Below, piece after piece: positions 39,801 through 49,041 of a stretch of DNA of 64,000 nt; position 1 is the stretch's first letter; every line of letters begins with the position of its first letter. The notes beneath the pieces were generated by a model, which was not told the origin of the DNA, did no database searches, and was given only the letters and a program-made list of their open reading frames with translations. The position numbers and the translations under genes are program-made. Origin of the DNA: Argopecten irradians (lineage: Eukaryota > Mollusca > Bivalvia > Pectinida > Pectinidae); contig NC_091134.1 of NCBI RefSeq assembly GCF_041381155.1, forward strand, positions 65,642,969-65,706,968, written 5' to 3'.

Positions 39801-40306
39801 AAGAAAAGGCCAAAATTGCTCGGGTAAGAAACACAAGTCATTAATCTAAATTAAACAAAATGGACATAATTGATGTAATGTACCCAAACTAAGTAATTTT
39901 GATACACTCTTTAGCACTAAAATTAAAGATGAATTGATTAGTGGACTGTAGAAATGTCACTCGGACAACACTTTATTATTTTATATACAAAATGTTACCC
40001 AGCAATAAAAGATGTAATGGAATGCTGTCAATGAAAAAAACATATTCAGAATAAATACGATACAACCTCAGTTACTTGACTTTGACTTTTAACAGCTAAG
40101 TAAATTAATATCCTTCAAATACTATATAAGCTCCAGAAAACTTCTGATCTGCTAAGACAAGGCTCATCATTATGTAACACTTACGCATTTGTATCGGTCA
40201 TATTATTCCATTGCTGAATAGAATGTTTTACTACTTTTAGGTAAATCTATGGAGGTATGGTGATTTCACTGAAGATGATGCCAAGGAGTTTGGCTACAAG
40301 AAGTGA
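18865..40306 (+). CDS. SND1: SND1 / Tudor-SN (p100), complete, 21 exons
   Basis: Exons: 18865-18909, 20474-20623, 21198-21321, 21761-21842, 22351-22514, 22714-22805, 23150-23308, 23556-23662, 24050-24140, 27252-27340, 27431-27563, 28350-28432, 28901-29084, 29200-29341, 29691-29992, 30330-30471, 30676-30802, 31185-31251, 37411-37518, 39575-39823, 40241-40306. All are GT-AG with matching phases and sum to 2706 nt (901 aa; human about 910). It has four staphylococcal-nuclease-like repeats (~16-165, 190-335, 339-495, 515-650): [78 protein letters not shown] Tudor domain follows (~700-785; [18 protein letters not shown]), then a split fifth nuclease fold ending [20 protein letters not shown]1 is an RNA-binding nuclease and coactivator found in RISC and stress granules, and its Tudor cage binds symmetric dimethyl-arginine. 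Start: first ATG after the CACGTG promoter, giving [15 protein letters not shown]. Confidence 0.96.
19254..19370. repeat. 117-bp near-perfect palindrome in SND1 intron 1
   Basis: Arms of ~57 nt (CACAGGGCCATGTATAGT ... ACTATACATGGCCCTGTG) with only a few mismatches and almost no loop. GTAAAATC lies directly before and again just after (one extra G), like an 8-bp target duplication. This fits a tiny foldback MITE. Transcribed within SND1 it would form a long hairpin. Confidence 0.8.
24236..25519 (+). mobile_element. Hairpin-array element, family 4, copy b
   Basis: Starts around GGGTGGGCTATTCAAATCGCC (left half of the 5' palindrome degenerate), then a CCGTCCGTCCGTCCG tract. About seven ~160-bp units follow (GGTTCCCCTAGGGCCCTAG, CAACAAGATGGC). 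The 3' end is GGTGGGCGCC, hairpin AGATCCCTCTGGGATCT and CTTGT. It lies in SND1 intron 9 on the same strand as the gene. The start is uncertain by ~30 bp. Confidence 0.78.
25520..26106. other. Intron sequence with a C/G-homopolymer repeat remnant
   Basis: AT-rich intron sequence. Between about 25870 and 26030 it holds a GC-skewed stretch with runs of C and of G (up to 17 G), ending TTCCTACGCCCCTGGGTCA. It looks like the end of a dispersed repeat, class unknown. No exon is seen. Confidence 0.4.
26107..26244. mobile_element. Short MITE in SND1 intron 9
   Basis: 138 bp with inverted ends: CAATTTTGATATCGCACC (26120-26137) is the exact inverse of 26214-26231, and the match extends imperfectly to GGTTAT / ATAACC at the outer edges. 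The centre is GC-rich (ATCGGGCCTAGCGGCC). It abuts a family 4 fragment. Confidence 0.75.
26245..27020 (+). mobile_element. Hairpin-array element, family 4, 5'-truncated copy c
   Basis: About four core units of family 4 (CTTGGATTTTGATAGTT; CCTAGGGCCCTAGTTGTGC), ending with ATCATTCTTTGGTGGGCGCC and a damaged 3' hairpin. The 5' hairpin and CGTCC tract are missing. Together with copy b it makes most of SND1 intron 9 (24141-27251). Confidence 0.75.
31421..37213. repeat. 62-bp minisatellite (~78 copies) inside a terminal-inverted-repeat element, SND1 intron 18
   Basis: The unit is GCATTACAGACTTTAATATA, GGAAGGCTCCTTATCAGGTA, ACCTATTATTTATCATAAGA, AA (62 bp). About 34 copies lie before 33555 and ~44 after 34412. 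The flanks are inverted relatives of each other (GGCCCAGTTTCACAAGCATT at 31421; AAGGAATGTTCGTGAACCTG near 37190), so the array grew inside a MITE. Variants (A/G in GGAAGG, TTTATC/TTCTTC, TTACCGAC) are arranged in repeated order. Each unit has a TCAG|GTAAC donor-like motif. Confidence 0.9.
33555..34412. mobile_element. Harbinger-like nonautonomous transposon inserted in the minisatellite
   Basis: 858 bp. Terminal inverted repeats of 26 bp begin GGGCTGTTCCAGCAAAACAT and are identical at both ends. The array sequence GGTAACC is split with TAA present on both sides (33552-33554 and 34413-34415), a 3-bp target duplication of the PIF/Harbinger TWA type. No transposase is present. Confidence 0.88.
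38176..39376. mobile_element. hAT-like nonautonomous element, SND1 intron 19
   Basis: Starts TAGGGATGTCACGGTT and ends AACCGTGACACTCCTA (inverse with one to two mismatches). It is flanked by a perfect 8-bp duplication GTATTAAC (38168-38175 and 39377-39384), diagnostic of hAT insertion. The subterminal regions are rich in CGGTTCGGTT / AACCGAACCG. A TTAA MITE is nested inside (38326-38591). No transposase frame. Confidence 0.9.
38326..38591. mobile_element. TTAA-flanked MITE, copy 2, nested in an hAT-like element
   Basis: Flanked by TTAA at 38322-38325 and 38592-38595. The right end is GCAGTGGAACATCT and the left end AGATGGTATATCAC. The interior shares AATACCAATTTTTGTTCAA-type sequence with copies 1 and 3. 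Confidence 0.75.
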
Positions 40307-40556
40307 AACTACTTCTTACATACAGCTGGTCTTACAAACGATTCATCATAAGTGATGATATGTCTGATTAGATGTAGGACTCGGCGACTGATTCTGTCAA
40401 CACAAGTGAAATTTAGAATATTTTTAAACATACATAAGTGGAATCTAGGCTTCATGAACGGAACAGTACAGAGGAACAATGATGCCAAGAGAATTTGTCA
40501 TTAAATCATCAGCTCCTATAAAATATATTTGGTGCTTGATTACTTCAATACACTGG

Positions 40557-40562
40557 AATAAA
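40557..40562 (+). terminator. Candidate proximal SND1 polyadenylation signal
   Basis: AATAAA 251 nt past the SND1 stop codon. Longer 3' ends at 41776 or 42705 are equally possible on motif grounds. Confidence 0.45.
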
Positions 40563-40782
40563 GTATATTTTATTAAGTGAGCTAGGCTTTCAGATGAGTG
40601 CAGTTATCCTTAGCATTTTTTCCTTTGTCACTGTATTCGTTGTGATATTACTTATCTGATGCATCAACACAAGTGGAATCTAGCTAAATTTATTTTATTT
40701 AATTTTTACAAAATAAGAAAAATGCAAATATTTAAAGAGTGAAATGAGCATATGAAATGTTTTATTTTGTATGTGTTTTAAC

Positions 40783-41015
40783 CCACCTTCATAAATTGGT
40801 GGACTTATCAATTCGCCCTTCGTCTGTTCTCTTTATCCCTTGTAAATACATGTACATTGTATAAGTTCTCATGGTTGTGCATGTTCATTGATGGGATTTT
40901 TCTGGATCTGAGGCTTGAATGGCTAACAATGGGTTCTCTTGAATTTTGATTATTGAAATACAAAAGATACATTGGACTATTTAGTGATGAGCACCAAGAT
41001 CTCGGGGTTTGTTTG
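40783..41015 (+). mobile_element. Decayed family 4-like hairpin-array remnant
   Basis: CCCACCTTCATAAATTGGTGG followed by ATCAATTCGCCCTTCGTCTG resembles a worn 5' hairpin plus CGTCC tract. GATGAGCACCAAGATCTCGG about 200 bp later resembles the 3' end. Length and content suggest an old, mostly single-unit copy within the likely SND1 3' UTR. Confidence 0.5.
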
Positions 41016-43404
41016 CTGATCTGGAGTACATTCTGGATATTTCACCATGTTGTTAACCACAATGTCCAGAAACCCTTGCAATTGGTTTACATGACGATTG
41101 TGTTACGGAATGAATGTTTTTGTCAGTACAGCTGGTATGTTTGGTGCTAGGACATTTTAAAATGTGTTGATTGCAGCATCAAGAAAACAGTTCAAGTGCA
41201 TATTAATTTAAATACTGAATGATATTTTTTCACTGACAGCTATCTTCAGAATGGACAGAAATATGTGAATTACTGTGTATTCAGAAAGTTACAGTACCAG
41301 GTATTTTAATGACTGATTATTGAATGATACACCATACATGCCATGCCTAGGGATGTACACCACTGCAGCAATCCCCAAAAATGGTGTGATTCATTGATGC
41401 ATTTATCTGAATTTTAATCAGACGGCCTAATTTGAGGTTTATTACGTTATATCCTGGTTAGATGTGTGGCTGCTATGTGTTTACTTGTTATAGAGCTTAT
41501 GTTGAGGATGATGTTTAGACTGATTGGGATGGGGAAAATACATTTATTTGTTACAATGTCACAGACATGGTCATCTGATTGTTCTAGGGACAAAATATTT
41601 ATTTATGTATATCGCTACTGTTGTATACATGTCAAAGCTCGGAAACATTATACCATTAAGGAACCCTATGGTACTAAAACAGCCTGGTTTTTAGATCCGT
41701 GTATATTTGTTCACATTGAATTATGACAATTGCAGTAACTTTGCTGCATCACCTGTTGTTATGTAAGTTAATTGTAATAAAGCACATATCTAGTTTGATC
41801 ATTATGGTGAAAAGTATGATATTTTTGGAAGTAATTTAAGTTTTGTTGTACAGTTTAACACTAAGTAATACAAGTGCTTCCAGATATGCTCTGTTTTGTT
41901 TCTAATAGTATTATCAATTACCGGTAAATGTGTAAATAAGCAATGCTGTCCATGGTCATGGAATGCGCGATACAACTACTGAAAAGTATATTTTTATCGT
42001 TGTAAGAATATGCAAATATCTATATTTATTGGCTTACCCCAGGTCCGAACGGCCATATTGAGCTGATAATGCAATGACTATCTATTGTCCACATATGAAT
42101 ATTAAACCTTTAAATGGAATTCTTGTCAGAAAATCTTACCATAGTGGCAAGGGTTCAAATACAAATGTACATTGTTGTAGTTTGATCATTGCATTACTTA
42201 TTTATTCATTCTTCAACAGGTTTACATAATTCAAAAATCACATTTTACAAAGGTACATGGGTCTGTTGGCCTGTGTTAGACTTAGTCTCCAATTCTGTCC
42301 TTGAATTATCTTAATAATCAACAGTGCGGGCCACTGGTACAGAAACTGCTTGTAATCTGTTGGTATTACAGCTCTGGTTCTGTGAGCTGGTGAAAGGATT
42401 CATTTACAGATCCATGCATTAAGTTGGGAGTTCATAAGCATTTTAAAATAATGTATGATGTTTATATTCAAGGTGTTCAGAATCCAAGTATGTCTGCAAA
42501 CTTATCGACATTTAAAACCTGAAGCAGATTACATCCTGTTATAGACATGTAAATGCTGGTGAGAAGTAGAATGTATTTGGTTCTTATTTGGTTGAAGGAT
42601 ATGAGACATTTATACATTTATGACTCCTTGCTCATTATATTTAGAGATGACTTCACAGGTATACATGGATGACCCTGTTATTGGTGACAACAATGTACAT
42701 CAACAATAAACCACTTCACGTTTACATAAACCAGAGCTATGCTTTTGTTGTTTGTCCTGTACATATCACTATTTATTAGTACCATATTTTTCGGAGTATA
42801 AGTCATGACTTTTTTCCCTGAAAATCGGGAGTATACATAAAACTAGTATACCAAGTAATACCAAGTCATCATTTTGTCTTTAAATGTCAACCTTTGCCTG
42901 AAGGACAAATGGTAACCTATTTGATACCAACTGTGGGGAAATGAAAATAAAAAAAAAATAAAAAGTTTTTAAACAGAAACTTGTTACCACATTTATTTCC
43001 TGGCGAAATCTTATGGTTTTGAAAAGCAGTTGTTGGGAAGGGAAGACCATTTAGCATGGATTAATCTGACATTGTTGATTTATAAGACCTAATGTCACAC
43101 TGTTGCAGTCGTCATCTATCAAAATAATGACAGCATCTCAAGTTAGCTAATAATTTCTAGATCCAAATGAAGCTATATATGGCCGTTTCTCAACTGGAAC
43201 TATCCCAATGATAAGAGTTTTTTCAAATAATATGGATGACATTACTTGTCAGGGGGACCAAATGCAAATTAATGGGTCAGTTAGATGTATCACCAATATA
43301 CGACTTTGACCTTGGAATCATACAGATGTACAGTACCATGCCAAAAGTATTTGTAATTGTTATTTTTCGCTATACATGTATATAATATGTATATTTACAT
43401 TTTT

Positions 43405-46400
43405 AGGTCATCTGACCGAAGGTCAGGATGACCTATTGTCATCGTGTTTCGTCCGTCGTCGTGCGCCGTGCGCCGTCCGCCGTCCGCCGTCCGCCGTGCG
43501 CCCGCCGTGCGCCGTGCGTCGTGCGTAAGACTATTTATACAAAAGCCTACTCCTCCTTCATCCTTTGATGGATTTCATCCATATTTGGTTTGAAGCATCA
43601 TTAGGGAAGGACAATCATATTTTATATAAATGAGCCTGGTCCGACCCCTAGGGGCTGAGGGGTGGGGCACCAAAAGGGCAAATTTTCTTATTTTAAGCTT
43701 TAAAATCCTACTCCTCCTTCATCCTTGGATGGATTTCATCCATATTTGGTGTGAAACTTCATTGGGGAAGGACAATCATATTTTATATAAATGAGCTTGG
43801 TCCGACCCCTAGGGTCAGAGGGGCAGGGCCTCAAAAGGGCAAATTTTCTTAATTTTAGCTTTAAAATCCTACTCCTCCTTCATCCTTGGATGGATTTCAT
43901 CCATATTTGGTGTGAAACTTCATTAGGGAAGGACAATCATATTTTATATAAATGAGCCTGGTCCGACCCCTAGGGTCAGAGGGGCGGGGCCACAAAAGGG
44001 CAAATTTTCTTAATTTTAGCTTTAAAATCCTACTCCTCCTTCATCCTTGGATGGATTTCATCCATATTTGGTTTGAAACATCATTGGGGAAGGACAATCA
44101 TATTTTATATAAATGAGCCTGGTCCGACCCCTAGGGGCTGAGGGGTAGGGCCCCAAAAGGGCAAATTTTCTTATTTTAGCTTTAAAATCCTACTCCTCCT
44201 TCATCCTAGGATGGATTTCATCCATATTTGGTGTGAAACATTATTTGGGACGGACAATCATATTTTATATAAATGAGCGTGGTCCAACCCCTAGGGGCTG
44301 AGGGGTGGGGCCCCCAAAGGGCAAATTTTCTTAATTTTAGCTTTAAAATCCTACTCCTCCTTCATCCTTGGATGGATTTCATCCATATTTGGTGTGAAAC
44401 ATTATTGATGAAGGACAATCATTTTTTATATAAATGAGCCTGGTCCGACCCCTAGGGTCAGAGGGGCGGGGCCACAAAAGGGCAAATTTTCTTAATTTTA
44501 GCTTTAAAATCCTACTCCTCCTTCATCCTTGGATGGATTTCATCCATATTTGGTTTGAAACATCATTGGGGAAGGACAATCATATTTTATATAAATGAGC
44601 CTGGTCCGACCCCTAGGGGCTGAGGATTGGGGCCCCAAAAGGGCAAATTTTCTGATTTTAGCTTTAAAATCCTACTCCTCCTTCATCCTTGGATGGATTT
44701 CATCCATATTTAGTGTGAAACATCATTAGGTAAGGACATTCATATTTTATATATTTGAGATAGGTGTGACCCCTAGGGGCTGAGGGGTGGGGCCCCAAAA
44801 GGGCGAATTTTTCTTATTTTAAGCTTTAAAATCCTACTCCTCCTTCATCCTTGGATGGATTTCATCCATATTTGGTGTGAAACATTATTGATGAAGGACA
44901 ATCATATTTTATATAAATGAGCTTGGTCCGACCCCTAGGGGCTGAATGGTGGGGCCTCAAAAGGGCAAATTTTCTTAATTTTAGCTTTAAAAACCTACTC
45001 CTACTTCATCATTGGATGGATTTCCTCCATATTTGGTGTGAAACATCATTTGGGATGGACAATCTTATTTTATATAAATGAGCCTGGTCCGACCCCTAGG
45101 GGCTGAGGGGTAGGGCCCCAAAAAGGCAAATTTTCTTAATTTTAGCTTTAAAATCCTACTTCTCCTTCATCCTTGGATGGATTTCATCCATATTTGGTGT
45201 GAAACATTTTTTGGGATGGACAATCATATTTTATATAAATGAGCGTGGTCCAACCCCTAGGGGCTGAGGGGTGGGGCCCCCAAAGGGCAAATTTTCTTAA
45301 TTTTAGCTTTAAAATCCTACTCCTCCTTCATCCTTGGATGGATTTCATCTATATTTAGTGTAAAACATTATTGGGGAAGGATAATCATATTTGATGTAAA
45401 TGAGCGTGGTCCAACCCCTAGGGGCTGAGGGGTGGGGCCCCAAATGGGCAAATTTTCTTAATTTTAGCTTTAAAATCCTACTCCTCCTTCATCCTTGGAT
45501 GGATTTCCATCCATATTTGATGTGAAACATCATTGGGGATGGACAATCATATTTTATATAAATGAGCCTGGTCCAACCCCTAGGGGCTGAGAGGTGGGGC
45601 TCCAAATGGGGAAATTTTCTTAATTTTAGCTTTAAAATCCTTCTCCTCCTTCATCCTTGGATGGATTTCATCCATATTTGTTGTGAAATATCATTGGGGA
45701 AGGACAATCATATTACAAATGAGCCTGGTCTGACCCCTAGGGGCTGAGGGGTGGGGCCCCAAATGGGGAAATTTTGTTAATTTTAGCTTTAAAGTCCTAC
45801 TCCTCCTCCATCCTTGGATGAATTTTATCCATATTTGGTGTGAAGCATCATTGGGGAAACACAATTATATTTTATATAAATGAGTCTGGTCTGAACCCTA
45901 GGAACTGAGGGGTGGGGCCCCAAAAGGGCAAATTTTCTTAATTTTAGCTGGCTCACTTCCTGTTTTAAGGTTTCAGTCTCCGATCTCAATAAAAATTGGT
46001 GTATAGGGGTTTTAATTGATGCCGAACAACATGCAAACATTTTCGTAAAGATTTTGGTATTCCAAGATGGCCGCTGGCCCACTTCCTGTTTTAAGGTTTC
46101 AGTCTCCGATCTCAATGAAAATTGGTCTATAGGGGTTTTAATTGATGCCGAACAACATGCAAACATTTTCGTAAAGATTTTGGTATTCCAAGATGGCCGC
46201 TGGCCCACTTCCTGTTTTAAGGTTTCAGTCTCCGATCTCAATGAAAATTGGTCTATAGGGTTTTAATTGATGCTGAACAACATGCAAACATTTTCATAAA
46301 GATTTTGGTATTCCAAGATGGTCGCTGGCCCACTTCCTGTTTTAAGGTTTCAGTCTCCGATCTCAATGAAAATAGGTCTATAGGGGTTTTAATTGATGCC

Positions 46401-46864
46401 GAACAACATGCAAACATTTTCGTAAAGATTTTGGTATTCCAAGATGGCCGCTGGCCCACTTCCTGTTTTAAGGTTTCAGTCTCCGATCTCAATGAAAATT
46501 GGTCTATAGTGGTTTTAATTGATTCAGAAGGGGGAACTTTAGGTAAGGACAATCATATTTTATAAAGGACCGAGGTAAGACCCATGGGGATAGTATGACC
46601 AAGGTCCAAAATGGGAGCTTTGCTGAAATGGCTTTAAAATCTGACTCCTCCTTATATTAATCCTTGAATGGGTTTCGACCATATTTGGATGAAGGGCTAC
46701 CAAGTTTGTTCAACAAATGACATTTACCTTTTTCAGAAACTTACATATTCAACTAAGGAGTTCCTTGTATTGTTTATATTAATCGTTAACCAATACTTTA
46801 TACTGTGACTTTGTTGTTTTGTGCCATGAGTCAGATGACCGTTAAGGCCCATGGGCCTCTTGTT
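43405..46864 (+). mobile_element. Hairpin-array element, family 1, copy b
   Basis: The 5' palindrome AGGTCATCTGACC / GGTCAGGATGACCT starts at 43405, then a GTCCGTCGTCGTGCGCC tract and ~15 units of the ~161-bp repeat. A second array of about five ~121-bp units follows (~45950-46515; CCAAGATGGCCGCTGGCCCA). The end is GTCAGATGACC, hairpin GGCCCATGGGCC and TCTTGTT. It has two array types in a row where copy a has almost only the first. Intergenic between SND1 and the next gene. Confidence 0.87.
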
Positions 46865-47640
46865 TTCTTTCAATTTTCTTAATCTACACTTTCAGGTCAT
46901 AATATTTGCATAATTTTCCAAGATTTCGTTTTCAAAATATCATTATTTTTGTGCACCACTTAAACTTAATGACGTAATTTCCTTCTATGTTCTTACCAAA
47001 ATGGCAATGAAAAAGTTTTGCTTGGTAATAAAAAATGGCTTTCTCAAAAAGTACATTATAAGGCCTACAGGACAAGAGCTGAAAGTGTAGACAATTCTCT
47101 ATAAGTACACCAAAGTAGGTTGAAGTCTGTCAATAGATTAGAGCAGGAAAAATCAAAGAAAACAAGTACAAATACATAGAATATATAAGGAAAAATAATA
47201 ATTACAAATAATTTTGGCACCTCCCTATATATTATGTGTAACGGGTATAAGACCTTGAATGACTATTGTAGCCTTAATCAAAGGTCAAGTTTGTGTATTT
47301 ATATGACATTTTGATTTATTCGTTGATGAAAACCAGATTTATTGTTCAGCACTGTTGATCAGTCCTGGTTGTTAATATGTAAACATGTATGTACTGAGAA
47401 ACCAAATGGTTTACTAAACTATATTGTTCTGGGTATAATTGCATTCCTGACTTTAGGATTACCCCAGTATGATCTGTGTCATCTCTACGCTTCAACTTTG
47501 TTTACACATGTACTTCCGTAGTTAACCGACTAACGTGAAGGAGCTAGCATAAATGCAAGGAAAAAACCGCTGACAGTTGACGATTTCACACGTATGTTTA
47601 CATTTTTTGCAAAAGTGGCCCCTTTAATTATGATTTAGAT
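46865..47640. other. Intergenic; nothing recognised
   Basis: AT-rich, no exon or terminal-repeat structure seen. It precedes a slightly CpG-richer stretch that may hold the start of the next gene. Confidence 0.35.
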
Positions 47641-47656
47641 ACTTTCGCCGTTTAAG

Positions 47657-47818
47657 ATGGTGCTATATGCCGGCCTTTCAGGTCGGTTGTGCAACAACCG
47701 CTTGGTATGCTCGGCTAGGCCTATTGCAGACAGGTGCCTGGAGTCATCACAGGCAGGTCCTGTTGGCTTTGTCGGACAAATGCTACTTAAGAACGATCTT
47801 AAAGCTAAGGAGAGATGA
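47657..47818 (+). CDS. Small open frame (53 aa) in a candidate 5' leader exon
   Basis: ATG in AAGATGG context, stop TGA 47816-47818. It encodes an Arg/Cys-containing peptide beginning MVLYAGLSGRLCNNRLV. A strong donor GTGAGT follows at 47846. The next gene's first long coding exon opens after an acceptor at 49016-49017, so 47,6xx-47845 may be its 5' UTR exon and this frame an upstream ORF. No family is recognised and the frame may be fortuitous. Confidence 0.3.
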   Translation: MVLYAGLSGRLCNNRLVCSARPIADRCLESSQAGPVGFVGQMLLKNDLKAKER

Positions 47819-48383
47819 AAGTGATAATGTTATTTCTGTACTATAGTGAGTATTATTTGCTGATATTTGACCTTCATTTTATGAAATTATCTGCAGTAAC
47901 TTTAGCTGTTTAGGCTTATAGGATATCTTTTCAACAGCAGAGCTAATTTTTAATAGGCTTTTTTGTCATTATCGTTTTCTTCAGAAGAGTCATTTTCATG
48001 TCATTTGGAAAGGAAACAGATAACTGAGAAGGTAAATTAGGTATTGGCTAAAATTTGAAATCCTGTAATGTTGAGAGCAAGGACAAAGAGCCTTTAGATA
48101 GAAAAAGGCTTTGTTGAAAAAGAACATGTGAACTGCAAAATCATTGGAATCGGCACAAGTGTAATATCCTTTTACGCTTCAACAATAGCTATACCCAAAC
48201 ACAAGGGTTTTTCTCGACCTTCATTAAGTTCACAGAATGAACTTATTATGTATTCAAATAATTTGTTTTTCAGTAAGATACTGTACATGTGTCTGTATAA
48301 CAGATTATTAATGAATTTTTGAGTAACAAAGCAGTCAATATTATCATGATGATGAAGGGTTTGTAAGCAAAGTACCTTGTTTT

Positions 48384-48864
48384 TGTGTCGTCTCTGCAAC
48401 GCAAGGGCGACACATATAGGCATCACTGTCAGTGTCGTCCGGAAAACAGTTCCCGTCAAAATATTTGCAAGAGCTACGGGACTTTGAAATTGTCAAAACT
48501 CAAATTTCAATGGTTTATTGCTTTACATGAGATCTCGAATGTTTGATTCTGCATGGTCAAAATCTGTTAATATTTTAGAGAGTTACGGGACTTTAAAATC
48601 CTCAAAACAGACAATTTCTTGGTTTCCGCTCAATAACTTTTGTATTTATTATCCAATTTCAACCAAATTATTCATGTATATTGTTTTATATCAATGAGAT
48701 TTCATATGGGTTTGATACTGGTCAAAATCTGTCAATATTTGCAAGTTACTGGACATGATAACTTCACTAAGTTATTAACAATATTTTCAACAGTAAATAA
48801 CCATTTTTTTGTGATGTTTTAAACTGTTGTGCAGGCGACACATCCACTTCCGTGGAATTCTTGT
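48384..48864 (+). mobile_element. Hairpin-array element, family 6
   Basis: 5' hairpin arms TGTGTCG / CGACACA (48384-48414). Two to three diverged ~130-bp core units follow (GGTCAAAATCTGT, TTACGGGACTTT). Then GGCGACACA (inverse of the 5' end), hairpin CCACTTCCGTGG and ATTCTTGT at the end. It has the same layout as families 1-4 with unrelated sequence. Confidence 0.7.
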
Positions 48865-49041
48865 CATTTAAGTGTACATATTTAGATAGCTAAACATTTC
48901 AACAATTTATTTACAGTAAACAAGTGACACAGGATGCAAATGACCTCTTGTCAAGTTTAGAAAAAAATAATGCATTTTTCCCCTCAAAGATGATGATGAT
49001 TATTTAATTTGTTTCAGTAATAACCTATATACTTTGAAGAC

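Larger units (their letters stand above)
40307..43404 (+). other. Probable SND1 3' UTR and flank
   Basis: No convincing exon. Polyadenylation-type AATAAA motifs occur at 40557-40562, 41776-41781 and 42705-42710; the last two have TG/GTTTG-rich sequence downstream. A decayed family 4-like fragment starts near 40783 (CCCACCTTCATAAATTGGTG). Which signal is used cannot be told from sequence. Confidence 0.5.

Noticed and set aside
45825..46565. Overlapping open frames of 70-138 codons on both strands
   Set aside because: Read through the 121-bp tandem units; the peptides are periodic and lack any family signature.
48172..48459. 95-codon minus-strand frame
   Set aside because: Overlaps the family 6 element 5' end; no recognisable domain.
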